Assembly (NCBI GenBank): GCA_946565805.1
Contig: CAMNWO010000001.1
Span: forward strand, 62,001-126,000
Length of the DNA stretch: 64,000 nt
Origin: an uncultured Clostridium sp.
GTDB lineage: Bacteria > Bacillota > Clostridia > TANB77 > CAG-508
Direction: 5' to 3'
A program made the position numbers and the translations under genes. A model generated the notes under the pieces. It searched no databases and was not told the DNA's origin. It saw only the letters and a list, made by a program, of their open reading frames with translations. Below, in pieces: positions 37,601 through 47,387 of this stretch. The stretch's first letter is position 1. Each line of letters starts with the position of its first letter.

Positions 37601-38177
37601 CTAACCATTTTTGTGGAAATGGATTGCTTTGTATGTAAGAGTGGATTTTTAACACCAAATCTTTTAAAGGTGTATCATCTCGATAACTTGTGTATACATT
37701 AATTAGTCTTGTAAAATCTTCATCCTCTGTTTCATATTTTTCTTCAAAGATATCTTCGATTGCTTCTTGTTTTAGCAGTTCAATCTCTGTGGTATCTGCT
37801 ATCCTAAAATTAGGAGATACATTTTGTAGTTCATAAAAATTGTTTCTTACTACTTCTAAGCAAAAAGAGTCAATGGTACAAATACTAGCTTTATTTAATA
37901 AAGTTATTTGCCTTTGTAAGTTTACATCTTCTGGATTTTCTTCTAGCTTTTTATAAATAGCATTTAAAACTCTTTCTCTCATTTCTGCTGCTGCGCTGTT
38001 TGTGAAAGTTACTACTAATAATTTATCAATATCTACTTTATCTTGTATGATTTTGTTGATAATTCTTTCTACCAATACAGCCGTTTTTCCGCTTCCTGCA
38101 GCAGCAGCTACTAATATGTTAGAGCCTTTTTCATAAATAGCATCTTGTTGCTCTTTGGTCCAATTTACTTTACTCAT
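34615..38177 (-). CDS. addA: AddA helicase-nuclease subunit, two CGG +1 sites
   Basis: 1186 residues after correction, close to the usual ~1200. The UvrD-type helicase core opens VNWTKEQQDAIYEKGSNILV with Walker A AAAGSGKTAVLVERI and continues DFSDIEHFALEIL, VGDVKQSIYKFRQA and MSIHKSKGLEFPVVFL. The C-terminal nuclease domain has ELILVDYKTDFVE. CGG at 36672-36674 must be shifted to join LGASY to GECGQNEKIEIHVID, and CGG at 35138-35140 to join PKFM to GKEDTKLTGAQKGTLLHLC. AddAB processes double-strand breaks; addB is not in the window, although the two usually lie together. Confidence 0.9.
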
Positions 38178-38203
38178 CTTTTTCTCCTTTTGTCAATATT
38201 TTT

Positions 38204-38755
38204 CTATATTGCTTTTATTACTTTACACGGATTTCCAACTGCTACACTGTTGTCTGGAATGTCCTTAGTTACTACGCTTCCAGCTCCAATTACACAATTA
38301 TTTCCAATCTTTACTCCTGGCAATACTACAACATTTCCACCAATCCATACATTGTCTCCTACTTCAATTGGCTTGGCATATTCTAATCCTTTGTTTCTTG
38401 TCACAAAATCTAAAGGATGTCCTGCTGTATAAAAAGAACAATTCGGTGCAATAAATACATTATCTCCAAATTTCACTTTATTTTCGTCTAAAATAACTAG
38501 ATTGTGATTGGCATAAAAATTTTCTCCAATTTCTATATTATAACCTCGATCACACATAAATGGTTGTTCAATTAAAAACTCACCTTTTATCTTTCCTAAA
38601 ATTTTTCTCATAAATTGATTTCTTTCTTCTACTTTAGATGGTAATATCTTATTATATTCGTAACACATATCCTGTGCTTGATATAATTGATTTACTAGTT
38701 CTTTACTATTTCCCTCATATAACTCTCCTGCTAACATTTTTTCTTTTTCTGTCAT
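38204..38755 (-). CDS. maltose/galactoside O-acetyltransferase family protein
   Basis: 183 residues with the Maa/LacA layout: an N-terminal MTEKEKMLAGELYEGNSKEL helix and a left-handed beta helix with hexapeptide repeats (VGDNVWIGGNVVVLPGVKIG, then NNCVIGAGSVVTKDIP), the FYTAGHPLD active-site loop with its His, and the terminal VGNPCKVIK. Transfers acetyl from acetyl-CoA to a sugar hydroxyl. The physiological substrate is uncertain, as in most of the family. Confidence 0.88.
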   Translation of the reverse strand: MTEKEKMLAGELYEGNSKELVNQLYQAQDMCYEYNKILPSKVEERNQFMRKILGKIKGEFLIEQPFMCDRGYNIEIGENFYANHNLVILDENKVKFGDNVFIAPNCSFYTAGHPLDFVTRNKGLEYAKPIEVGDNVWIGGNVVVLPGVKIGNNCVIGAGSVVTKDIPDNSVAVGNPCKVIKAI

Positions 38756-38771
38756 TTTTCTTAAATCTCCT

Positions 38772-39408
38772 TTACTTTATTTTAACACCTAATAAATAGG
38801 ACAAACTTGGTAATTGCAACATGTCAATCGTAGCTCCTTTAATATCTTCTATCGCTATCGCTATTCCCTCTATTTGACTTCCGTGATAAATCAATATCTT
38901 TTAAGCTTGTCTTAAAAAATTGAGCTCTGCTTAAATCCGTATTTTCCAATGCTATATTTTTCAACTTAGTTTCTTGAAAAAAGCTATTTCGTAACATTGT
39001 ATCTTGAAATAATACATTTTCTAAACTAGCTGTTGTAAGATTTAGATAATTTGCATTTGTTTCGATAAAAGATACTTGATATAGTGTGGTTTCAATAAAA
39101 TTACAACCTGTTATTTTGCAATTATTAAACTCACATCGAATAAAACATGAATTTTCAAAAGAGGTGTTGGAAAAGTTACAATTTTTAAAAATTACATCTG
39201 TAAAGCTATTTTTTTCTAGTTTACTATTCATGATATCTGTATTACTGATAATGGCTTTCTCCCATTTTTTATCATAGCCTTCTATGTTTTCTTTTGAAAC
39301 GTTTTGTAATTTCTTATTTTCTATTGTTTCTTCCTGTAATTCCTTTTCTAGGTCTTCTACTTTTATTAGGTTTTCTTCTTGTATTTTTTGTGGTTTTATT
39401 ATTTTCAT
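38772..39408 (-). CDS. pentapeptide-repeat protein, one CGG +1 site
   Basis: 211 residues after correction. A run of A(D/N)LXX-like pentapeptides forms a right-handed beta helix (VIFKNCNFSNTSFENSCFIR; LENVLFQDTMLRNSFFQETK). Skipping the C of CGG at 38881-38883 extends DIDLS with GSQIEGIAIAIEDIKGATID and a C-terminal end LLGVKIK, a proper closing segment for YjbI-like proteins. Without the shift the chain ends in a basic nonsense tail. Function unknown; it abuts murF directly. Confidence 0.8.
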
Positions 39409-40816
39409 TTATTTTACCTCATATTTTTCTTTTATATGATTTATGATTCGATTGAAATTCTGCGTGTTGGCTCCTTTTACATAAATTAAATCTCCATCTG
39501 CTAAATTTTCATCTAGTGCTGTTATTAATTTTTCTGTTGTCTTAAATTTTTTAATTTGGTTTTCTTTGAAAGCGTTTTTAGCACCTTCTGCTAAATACTT
39601 TTTAAAACCTCCTGTGATATATAAGTAGTCAAAATTTAATGATTCAAAAAATTTTCCTAACTCTTCATGTTTTTCTATCGCTTGGTCTCCTAAAGCTTCC
39701 ATTCTACCTAAAACTGCTATTTTTCTGTTATTATTTATTTTGTTGACTGTTTCTAATCCTAGTTTTACAGCATCGATACTAGAACAACTATAAGCATCAT
39801 TCATTAGCATAATATTTCTTTTTTTATTTTTTAATAAATTCATTCTTCCTTCAACTGGTTTAAATTCATGGATTGCTGTTACAATGTTTTCATAGCTTAT
39901 TTGATACATTTCTCCTATTTTTATAGCTAATATAATATTAGCTATATGATGTTTTCCATATAGATTAAGTTGAAATCCGTGTTTCTTTTCCATATACTTT
40001 TGCTTTAAAGCTTAGCTTTCCGTTTTCTTCTTGTATATCATACGCTTCTTTCGAACTGTATTCTTTTTTTACATATAATTCACTTTTTTCTACTGTTTGT
40101 AAGTAACAATTATCGTTATTTACAAATAATATTTTCTTGTCTTTTATATAGTCTGTAATGTGCATTTTTTCTTTTAAAATGTTTTCTTCTGTTTTCAAAT
40201 TATTGATATGAGCCATGCTAATTTGGTTAATAACTGCAATAGACGGTTTTACTAATTTGGATAATTGCGTCATAGTTCCAATGTTACTTATTCCCAGCTC
40301 AATAACAGCCATATCATAGTTTTCAAGATATAGTAAGTCTCGTGCTATATGCCATCTTGTATTGTTGTTTTCATTTTTAAAGTCATGTAATACTTTAATT
40401 TCTGTTTCTAACACTTTTGAAATTAAACTACATAGAGTGGTTTTTCCTACACTTCCTGTTACTGCTATGATTGGCTTGTCTATGTTTCTTTCTCTGCTTT
40501 CTAATCCTAACTGATAAATTGCTTGATTTACATCTTCTACTTCTATAATACCTATTTCTGGGTTGATTTGTTTTGCTTGGTCTACAATTGAACTATAATT
40601 TTCAGAATTTTTGTTTATCATGAATCCTATTGCACCTGATTTTACGGCTTCTAGAATGAATTCTTCTCGATTGGTATTCTTGAATTTGATTGGTATAAAA
40701 AATTCTCCTGGCTGATGTTTTTCTTTTAATAAGGAGTATTCTTTTAGTTTTATTTCTGGATTTCCGTTTACTATTTTTCCGTTTGTGTATTTTTCTATTT
40801 CTTTTAAATAATACAT
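39409..40816 (-). CDS. murF: MurF-like UDP-MurNAc-tripeptide-D-Ala-D-Ala ligase, one CGG +1 site
   Basis: 468 residues after correction. Mur ligase fold: N-terminal substrate domain, P-loop AVTGSVGKTTLCSLIS (about residue 120), ENNNTRWHIARDLL, ELGISNIGTMTQLSKLVKPS, and a C-terminal domain with LGRMEALGDQAIEKHEELG. CGG at 39977-39979 joins YGKET to GFQLNLYGKHHIANIILAI, the conserved GKHH motif. It adds D-Ala-D-Ala to the peptidoglycan precursor; it may be a second, specialised copy, since it stands outside a mur cluster. Confidence 0.82.
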
Positions 40817-40863
40817 GTTTCCTCCATTTTATTTTTCTAGTTTGCATTGTATCATTTTCCTTG

Positions 40864-41748
40864 CTAAATGACAATATTGTTGTTTAATCTATTAATAAAA
40901 CTTATGTCTTCCATTTTGTTGATAGCAAAGCATCGCTTTCCTAAGTCTTTTAGTGAGGCTCCTATATGATATAATTGTTTATTATCTATTACCATAAATC
41001 TATCATGAAATTTATCTGTTTTTGCTACTTTTAAGGTTGGATATTGTTTATTAAATGTTGAAATATCTAGTTTTATTAAATTACTTTTTTGTGATGTAAA
41101 AATTATTACTTCTACATTTTTGTTCTTTTTGGATAACATCTTTAAAATACTGTCATTTATATAATTATCAATAATTACTATTTTCATTTTTGCTCTTTTG
41201 ATAATATCGATGATTAGACTATAGCTATCATAAATTTGTCCTTCAAAAAATATTTTCTGAGTAAGCTTGTTTTCTTGATTTCTTTGTAATTCATTGAATA
41301 CTTCGTCAAATTTGTTGTCACATTCTATCATCTTATATTCCAAAGCTGAAATTCTGTTATTTATGTTTAAACTATTTGCTATTATTTTCCTCATTTCAAC
41401 AAATGCATCCATTATCTTAATGCTAACTTGAATGGCTACATCACTTTTCAAAAGTCCTGAAAGCATTGCTATTCCTTGTTCTGTAAATACATATGGCAGA
41501 TATTTTCTTACTACACCACCATTGTTTAAAGTTTTGTTTAAGATCACAGATTGTGATCTTAAATTTTCAAACTCGTTTTTGGTTAACTGAAAACAATATC
41601 TTTCAGGAAACCTATTGATATTCCTTTTTACCGTCTGATTGACACTTCTAGTTTCTGTATTATACAGCATTGCTACATCGCTATCAATCATTACTTGTCT
41701 TCCTCGTATTGTATAAATTAGGTTTTGGATATTTTCTATTTCATTCAT
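40864..41748 (-). CDS. ORF6N-domain protein with phospholipase-D-like C-terminus
   Basis: About 294 residues. An N-terminal ORF6N domain (YTIRGRQVMIDSDVAMLYN, then RNINRFPERYCFQLTKNEF and VFTEQGIAMLSGLLKSDVA), known from phage antirepressors, is followed by a coiled stretch and a C-terminal domain with KFHDRFMVIDNKQLYHIGAS, a PLD-like HXXR variant. Likely DNA-binding; a role in phage response or element control is only inferred. The start at 41748 has AGGA nearby. No CGG codon. Confidence 0.7.
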   Translation of the reverse strand: MNEIENIQNLIYTIRGRQVMIDSDVAMLYNTETRSVNQTVKRNINRFPERYCFQLTKNEFENLRSQSVILNKTLNNGGVVRKYLPYVFTEQGIAMLSGLLKSDVAIQVSIKIMDAFVEMRKIIANSLNINNRISALEYKMIECDNKFDEVFNELQRNQENKLTQKIFFEGQIYDSYSLIIDIIKRAKMKIVIIDNYINDSILKMLSKKNKNVEVIIFTSQKSNLIKLDISTFNKQYPTLKVAKTDKFHDRFMVIDNKQLYHIGASLKDLGKRCFAINKMEDISFINRLNNNIVI

Positions 41749-41892
41749 TATTATCACTTCCTATTTTGTTTTCAATATTATAGAACATTTGTTTTTATGT
41801 GTCAAGTACATTTCTTATAATATTATTGCTTTTCATCGCAATTTTCGACATTTTTCCATATAGGAAGACCCAAAAAAATGTCACAAAACTAG

Positions 41893-41929
41893 TAAAAGAG
41901 AAAGACTTTTCAAACATCTTCCTCTTTTA
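41893..41929 (-). terminator. terminator of the ABC exporter operon
   Basis: AAAAGAGGAAGA and TCTTTCTCTTTT arms on the minus strand. The unshifted reading of the upstream gene would run through this hairpin; the shifted reading stops before it, at 41940. Confidence 0.65.
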
Positions 41930-41939
41930 TCATAATTAT

Positions 41940-43766
41940 TTATCCGTTCTTCCACTTCAAATTGGCTATTATAAAGTTCAGCATAAAATCCATTTTTAGC
42001 CAATAACTCTTCATGTTTCCCTTGTTCCACAATATCTCCATGATTCATAACCAGAATCAAATCTGCATTTTTAATGGTAGATAATCTATGAGCAATAATG
42101 AAGCTAGTTCTACCCTTCATTAGATTATCCATAGCCGATTGAATTTGAATTTCCGTTCTGGTATCAATGGAACTAGTTGCTTCATCTAAAATCAATATTT
42201 TAGGATCTGCTAAGATAACCCTTGCAATTGTCATTAACTGCTTTTGACCAGCTGATATATTACTAGACTCTTCATTAATTCTAGAGTTGTAACCTTGTGA
42301 CAATGTTTTAATAAAGTGATGCACATGTGCAGCTTTGGCAGCTTCAATTACTTGGTCGTCTGTGGCATCCTCTTTTCCATATTTAATATTGTCTTTTACA
42401 GTTCCACCAAATAGCCAGGTATCTTGCAAGACCATACCAAACATCTTGCGAAGTTCGCCTCTATCAAAGTCTTTTATGTTATGACCATCAATCAAGATGG
42501 CACCATCTGCCACATCGTAAAATCTCATTAATAGTTTAACCATAGTTGTCTTTCCTGCACCTGTTGGCCCAACAATTGCAATTTTTTGCCCTTCTTGGAC
42601 TTGTGCATTAAAGTCTTTGATAATAGGTGTCTCTCCATCGTAACTAAATTTTACATGGTCAAACGTTACATTTCCTTTTAAGTTTTCTATTTTAACATTT
42701 CCTTTATGTGTATCAATTTCCTCGTCTTCTTCTAAGAATTCAAAGATTCTTTCTGCTGCTGCAATCATAGCTTGTAACATAGATGATATTTGTGCAATCT
42801 GGTTGATTGGCCCGAGTAAATTGCTTATTATATTGAATAAAACTTTGTATGTTACCAACTGTTATCGTTCCATTAATTGCTAGATATCCACCTGCCACAG
42901 CAACTCCTACATAACCAATATTTGAAATAAAATTCATAACGGGATGTATTAATCCTGATAAGAATTGTGATTTCCATCCAGAGTGATACAATTCTTCGTT
43001 CGCTTTTTCAAATTCTTCTGCTACTTTCTCTTCGCTATTGAAGGCTTTTACAATATTTAATCCTCCATAAATTTCTTCTACTTGACCATTTACATTTGCT
43101 AAATAAGCTTGTTGTTTCTGGAAATACTTTTGTGATTTTCCGGACAATATTTTTTACTAATATTCCTGCTATCGGCAGTATAATAAGCGAAATCAATGTC
43201 ATTTGCCAACTAATAGAAAACATCATAATTAAAATCCCAATAATGGTACATACAGATGTAATAATTTGCGTAATACTTTGACTTAAGTTGAAACTTAAGG
43301 TATCAATATCATTGGTAATAATGGATAATACTTCTCCATTTGTTTTTTTATCAAAATATTTCATTGGCAGGTTATTGATTTTCTTAATAATGTCGTTTCT
43401 CATTTGATAGGTTAAATTTTGCGAAACTCCTGTCATGGTAAAGTTTTGAACAAAAGTAAAAACAGCACTTATTAAGTATAAAATCAACAAGGTAATAGCA
43501 ATTTGACCAATTTTCCCAAAGTCAATTCCATTTCCTCCTGACAATTTGCTTATCAAACCATTGAATATTTCAGTTGTGGCATTTCCTAATATTTTTGGTC
43601 CTACAATGGTAAAGATTGTACTTCCAATGGCAAATAACAATACTATAATTAAGGCAATTCGGTATTTTCCTAGATAATGATGGATTAGTTTTTTAGCGGT
43701 TCCTTTAAAGTTCTTTGCTTTTTCTGTCGTCCTTTTTCCTCCTGGTCCTCCCATTGGTCCTGGCAT
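41940..43766 (-). CDS. ABC exporter half-transporter (subunit 2), three CGG +1 sites
   Basis: 607 residues after correction. Membrane domain of six helices, then an ATPase domain: Walker A VGPTGAGKTTMVKLL, signature ISAGQKQLMTIARV, Walker B ILILDEATSSIDTRTE. CGG at 43140-43142 joins NIV to GKSQKYFQKQQAYL; CGG at 42812-42814 joins NKQFT to GPINQIAQISSML; CGG at 41944-41946 is followed, after the skip, by GGA TAA, ending the chain ...NSQFEVEEG as is usual in the family. Without the last shift it runs 19 residues further through the terminator. Start set by AAGGAGG. Confidence 0.9.
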
Positions 43767-43767
43767 A

Positions 43768-45933
43768 CTATTCCCCTCCTTTTCCATTTAATTCTTCTTC
43801 TGATAATTGTGATAACGCAATTTGTCGATAAGTTTCATTGTTTTTCATAAGTTCCTCGTGCGTTCCTATTCCTACTACTTTTCCTTCTTCTAATACAACT
43901 ATTTTTTCAGCATTTAAAATTGTACTAATTCTTTGTGCTACAATGATAACTGTTTTGTCTTTTGTTTTACTTGCTAAAGCTTCTCTTAATTTGCTGTCTG
44001 TTTTGAAATCTAAGGCAGAGAAACTATCGTCAAACACAAAAATTTCTGGGTCTTTTGCAATCGCTCTTGCTATCGATAGACGTTGTTTTTGTCCACCAGA
44101 TACATTGCTTCCCCCTTGTGCAATTGGTTCTTGGTATTGCTTTTCTTTTTCTTCAATAAATTCTGTCGCCTGCGCAATTTGGGCTGCTTCTTTCATTTGT
44201 TCATCTGGCATGTTACTATCAGCATATTTGATATTCGATTCAATGGTTCCAGAGAATAGAATTCCTTTTTGTGGTACTAATCCAACAATATCTCTCAATT
44301 CTTTTTGTGCTACTTCTTTTACATTTACACCATCTATTAAAAGTTCTCCTCCTGTTACATCATAAAATCTTGGTATTAGATTAACAACTGTAGATTTCCC
44401 ACTTCCTGTACTTCCTATAATAGCTGTGGTTTCCCCTGGATTTGCTGTAAAGTTAATGTCTGATAATACTTCTGTATCAGCATCTGGATAGTGAAAAGAT
44501 ACATTTTTAAACTCTACTAAACCTTTTTTGCTACTATCTAATTTTTTCACTTCTGGTAAATCCTTAATTGCTGGTTCTGTTTCAACCACTTCATTAATAC
44601 GTCTTGCTGACACAGCAGCTCTTGGTAGCATAATGGATATCATAGATATCATTAGAAATGCCATTACAATTTGCATGGTGTATTGGATAAATGCCATCAT
44701 ATCACCAACTTGCATAACACCTTGGTCTACATTGTGTCCCCCTACCCATACAATTAAAATCATGATAGAGTTCATAATTAGCATAAGAAGTGGCATCATC
44801 ATAGACATAGCACGACTTACAAATCGGTCTGTTTTCATTAAGTTGAAGTTTGCTTTTTCAAATCTTCCTTCTTCTTTTTTCTCTTTGTGGAAAGCTCTAA
44901 TAACTGGCAATCCTGTTAAAATTTCTCTTGCTACTTGATTGATTTTATCGACTAGTTCTTGTAATTTTTTGAATTTAGGCATAACACTAATAAATAAAGT
45001 TCCTACTACAAATAATACCGCTAAAATGGCAACGCCAATAATCCAAGCCATTTGACTATCGCTGTTGGTTAATACTTTGATGAATCCTCCAATTCCAATA
45101 ATTGGTGCATATACCACTACTCGAAATAACATCGTAATTAATTGTTGTATTTGTTGAATATCATTGGTACTACGAGTAATTAAAGAAGCTGTTGAAAATT
45201 CAGACAATTCTTTGTTCGAAAAATGAATTACTTTTTTAAATACTTTATCTCTTAAAGTTCTTCCTAATTTAGCAGCTACTCTTGATGATAACAGCATAAT
45301 AGAAATGGCTGATACCATAGTAATGGAAGCTATTCCTAGCATTTGTATTCCTGCCATTAAAATATAATCATTCTGCAATTTATCTGTATCGGCTCCTAGC
45401 TTTTTATATAACTCTTTTACTGCACTTACAGCAGCTTGTTCTTTAATAGAATCTTGCATATTGTCTATTTTGCTTGTAAATTCTGTTAGCATTTGTTCTC
45501 TTTGTTCTTCTGGAATATTTTTAATTAATGCCATTTCCATTAATGGAGTTGCCATTATTTTCGCTAATTCTTCTTTTTCCTCTTTTTGCATATCTTTTAA
45601 AATATAAATCCTATTTGGTTCTATATTAGCATTTTTCCCTAGATATTTATGGATTATTTTCTCTTCTTCTCTGTTTTTCACTACTCCAACTAGTGTATAA
45701 TTTTTTAAAATAGCTTCATTTTGCTCTGTAAAAATAAGAAGATTATCCATGTCTTCTTTTGCTATTATCTCTGGCACAGCAGTTTCAATTCCTCCTGCTT
45801 GAATTCCTATATTTACAATTTTAGAGGTGTAATCTGGTAAGGCTAAATCTGTTGTCGCTTGAATACACAACAAAATAACGATTACAACAACCGACCAAAA
45901 TGATTTCTTTAAATTCCTTAATACTTTTAGCAT
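43768..45933 (-). CDS. ABC exporter half-transporter (subunit 1)
   Basis: 721 residues, longer than usual because of an extracytoplasmic insertion of about 130 residues after the first helix. ATPase motifs: Walker A IGSTGSGKSTVVNL, signature VSGGQKQRLSIARA and FDDSFSALDFKTDS, where the catalytic Glu after Walker B is Asp. This degenerate site marks it as the inactive half of a heterodimer with the next gene (BmrCD/LmrCD type). The stop lies one base before the partner's start. No in-frame CGG. Probable role: multidrug or lipid export. Confidence 0.9.
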   Translation of the reverse strand: MLKVLRNLKKSFWSVVVIVILLCIQATTDLALPDYTSKIVNIGIQAGGIETAVPEIIAKEDMDNLLIFTEQNEAILKNYTLVGVVKNREEEKIIHKYLGKNANIEPNRIYILKDMQKEEKEELAKIMATPLMEMALIKNIPEEQREQMLTEFTSKIDNMQDSIKEQAAVSAVKELYKKLGADTDKLQNDYILMAGIQMLGIASITMVSAISIMLLSSRVAAKLGRTLRDKVFKKVIHFSNKELSEFSTASLITRSTNDIQQIQQLITMLFRVVVYAPIIGIGGFIKVLTNSDSQMAWIIGVAILAVLFVVGTLFISVMPKFKKLQELVDKINQVAREILTGLPVIRAFHKEKKEEGRFEKANFNLMKTDRFVSRAMSMMMPLLMLIMNSIMILIVWVGGHNVDQGVMQVGDMMAFIQYTMQIVMAFLMISMISIMLPRAAVSARRINEVVETEPAIKDLPEVKKLDSSKKGLVEFKNVSFHYPDADTEVLSDINFTANPGETTAIIGSTGSGKSTVVNLIPRFYDVTGGELLIDGVNVKEVAQKELRDIVGLVPQKGILFSGTIESNIKYADSNMPDEQMKEAAQIAQATEFIEEKEKQYQEPIAQGGSNVSGGQKQRLSIARAIAKDPEIFVFDDSFSALDFKTDSKLREALASKTKDKTVIIVAQRISTILNAEKIVVLEEGKVVGIGTHEELMKNNETYRQIALSQLSEEELNGKGGE

Positions 45934-45954
45934 AAATTCTCTCCTCTCTATAAT

Positions 45955-46070
45955 TTTTGAGACAGTTAGGGACAGTCCTTTTATGTCTCATTTAATTTTT
46001 TTATTATTATCATTAATATTTTACTAGATTAAAATGAGACATAAAAGGACTGTCCCTAACTGTCTCAAAA
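45955..46070. repeat. long inverted repeat with GGGACAGTCCTT core (subfamily A)
   Basis: Arms of about 38 bases: TTTTGAGACAGTTAGGGACA, then GTCCTTTTATGTCTCATTT, and the inverse, around an AT-rich centre. Each arm folds on itself through TGAGACA and TGTCTCA. Close relative of 21160-21265. Confidence 0.9.
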
Positions 46071-46153
46071 ATAAATAACACTGCATCTCATTATATGTGA
46101 CACAGTGTCATTTGTCAATGTCTGTATTGTGAATTTCCTGTAAATTCTGGCTA

Positions 46154-46804
46154 CTACATTTTTCTAAATACGCCACCTACTTTTCCTAATATTTCACAGG
46201 TTGGTACGATGATCGGATCCATAGTAGAATTTTCTGGTTGTAGTCTAATATGGTCTTTTTCTTTATAAAATGTTTTTACTGTTGCTTCTTCTCCAATTAA
46301 GGCTACTACAATTTCTCCATTGTTTGCTGTATTTTGTTTTTTTACTAGTATGTAGTCTCCATCTAGAATTCCTGCTTCTATCATACTTTCTCCTCTAACA
46401 GTAAGCATAAAACTTTCGCAGTTTCCAACAAAGTCGACTGGAATTGGGAACGTGTCTGTTACATTTTCTACTGCTAAAATTGGCTCTCCTGCCGTAATTC
46501 TTCCTACAATTGGTACTTCTACTAGTTCTTTTTGTGTATAGAAATCTTTGCTTGATGTTTTCTTTACTTCTCCTGATCCACCTTTTAGTAGTCTTAGGGT
46601 TCTTCCTTTTTTATCTTGTTTTTTGATGTATCCTTTTTCGTCTAATTTTGCTAAGTAACCATGTACAGTTGCTGTTGAACTTAGTCCTACTGCTTTTCCA
46701 ATCTCCCTTACAGATGGTGGATATCCTTGCGTCATAATTTGCTTTTCAATGAATTTTAGTATTGATTTTTCTCTTCTATTTAATTCTGGCTTTTTTCTTG
46801 GCAT
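46154..46804 (-). CDS. lexA: LexA SOS repressor
   Basis: 216 residues: N-terminal winged helix ([20 protein letters not shown], then [20 protein letters not shown]), the Ala-Gly self-cleavage site in [10 protein letters not shown], catalytic Ser in [10 protein letters not shown] and Lys in [10 protein letters not shown]. It represses DNA-damage genes until RecA triggers cleavage. The start at 46804 has GGAG eight bases upstream. Promoter TTGACA, 17 bases, TATGAT at 46835-46863. Confidence 0.96.
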   Translation of the reverse strand: MPRKKPELNRREKSILKFIEKQIMTQGYPPSVREIGKAVGLSSTATVHGYLAKLDEKGYIKKQDKKGRTLRLLKGGSGEVKKTSSKDFYTQKELVEVPIVGRITAGEPILAVENVTDTFPIPVDFVGNCESFMLTVRGESMIEAGILDGDYILVKKQNTANNGEIVVALIGEEATVKTFYKEKDHIRLQPENSTMDPIIVPTCEILGKVGGVFRKM

Positions 46805-46834
46805 TTTATTCACTCCATTCTCTCATTTTTCCAC

Positions 46835-46876
46835 ATCATATCATACAAACAAAAAAATGTCAAACATATTTTTGAC
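46835..46876 (-). promoter_or_regulatory. lexA promoter with overlapping inverted repeat
   Basis: TTGACA (46858-46863), 17 bases, TATGAT (46835-46840). The inverted repeat GTCAAA-N6-TTTGAC (46859-46876) overlaps the -35. It could be an operator, but it does not match the usual Firmicutes SOS box, so that is uncertain. Confidence 0.6.
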
Positions 46877-46885
46877 TTTTTATAT

Positions 46886-46914
46886 TTGACACTTTTATGT
46901 AAATATTATATAAT
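46886..46914 (+). promoter_or_regulatory. consensus promoter of an orphan gene
   Basis: TTGACA, 17 bases (starting CTTTTATGTAAAT), TATAAT: a perfect match to the vegetative consensus. Confidence 0.88.
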
Positions 46915-46988
46915 AAATGTATATTCTCTATTATAGAGAAATACAACCATATTATTAATATTCACATTGCAATTGCAGGAGGTTTATT

Positions 46989-47363
46989 ATGAAAGATTTT
47001 TTACAAAATGCCAAATTAGTAAAAGGGTCAATTGAAGCACGGATGTGGAATCTCGCTAGAGAAGAATTAAGTAAATGTTCGAAACCAATTTTACTGGTTT
47101 CAGACCTTACTGATTCCAATGGATTGGTTTCTATTGCTAGAATCAGTCAGATGCCCAGGTATGGAAAGAAATGCAAGTTTGATATACTTGAAGAAATTCG
47201 TTGGGTAGATCTTTGTACTTCTGGACAGCCACTTTGCAATATGGTAAACGAGCTTTTGGCCAAGCATTGTTGTCATGGGAATAAAATTTTCATATCGGAA
47301 ATTGCCTATGAATTATGCTATGAGGAAGATTTTTCATGGATTAAAAAAGTTGATAAAAGCTGA
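46989..47363 (+). CDS. orphan 124-residue Cys-rich protein
   Basis: Begins MKDFLQNAKLVKGSIEARMW. Six cysteines, with CTSGQPLCNM and KHCCHGNKIF, hint at metal binding or disulfides but match no known motif. GCAGGAGG eight bases before the ATG, own promoter and terminator. An in-frame CGG at 47040-47042 (GCA CGG ATG) is not a shift site: shifting would give a stop after ten codons. Divergent from lexA. Confidence 0.6.
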   Translation: MKDFLQNAKLVKGSIEARMWNLAREELSKCSKPILLVSDLTDSNGLVSIARISQMPRYGKKCKFDILEEIRWVDLCTSGQPLCNMVNELLAKHCCHGNKIFISEIAYELCYEEDFSWIKKVDKS

Positions 47364-47384
47364 TGTTAAAACACATCAGCTTTT
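47356..47384. terminator. bidirectional terminator
   Basis: AAAGCTGATGT and ACATCAGCTTT arms around TAAAAC, between convergent genes. Confidence 0.85.
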
Positions 47385-47387
47385 ATC

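Noticed and set aside
43768..45933. Catalytically dead ABC subunit as a mutation
   Set aside because: Asp after Walker B is normal for one half of heterodimeric exporters, and the partner has the Glu.
46835..46876. Firmicutes-type SOS box upstream of lexA
   Set aside because: The GTCAAA-N6-TTTGAC repeat does not fit the CGAAC-N4-GTTCG type, so it is listed only as an inverted repeat.
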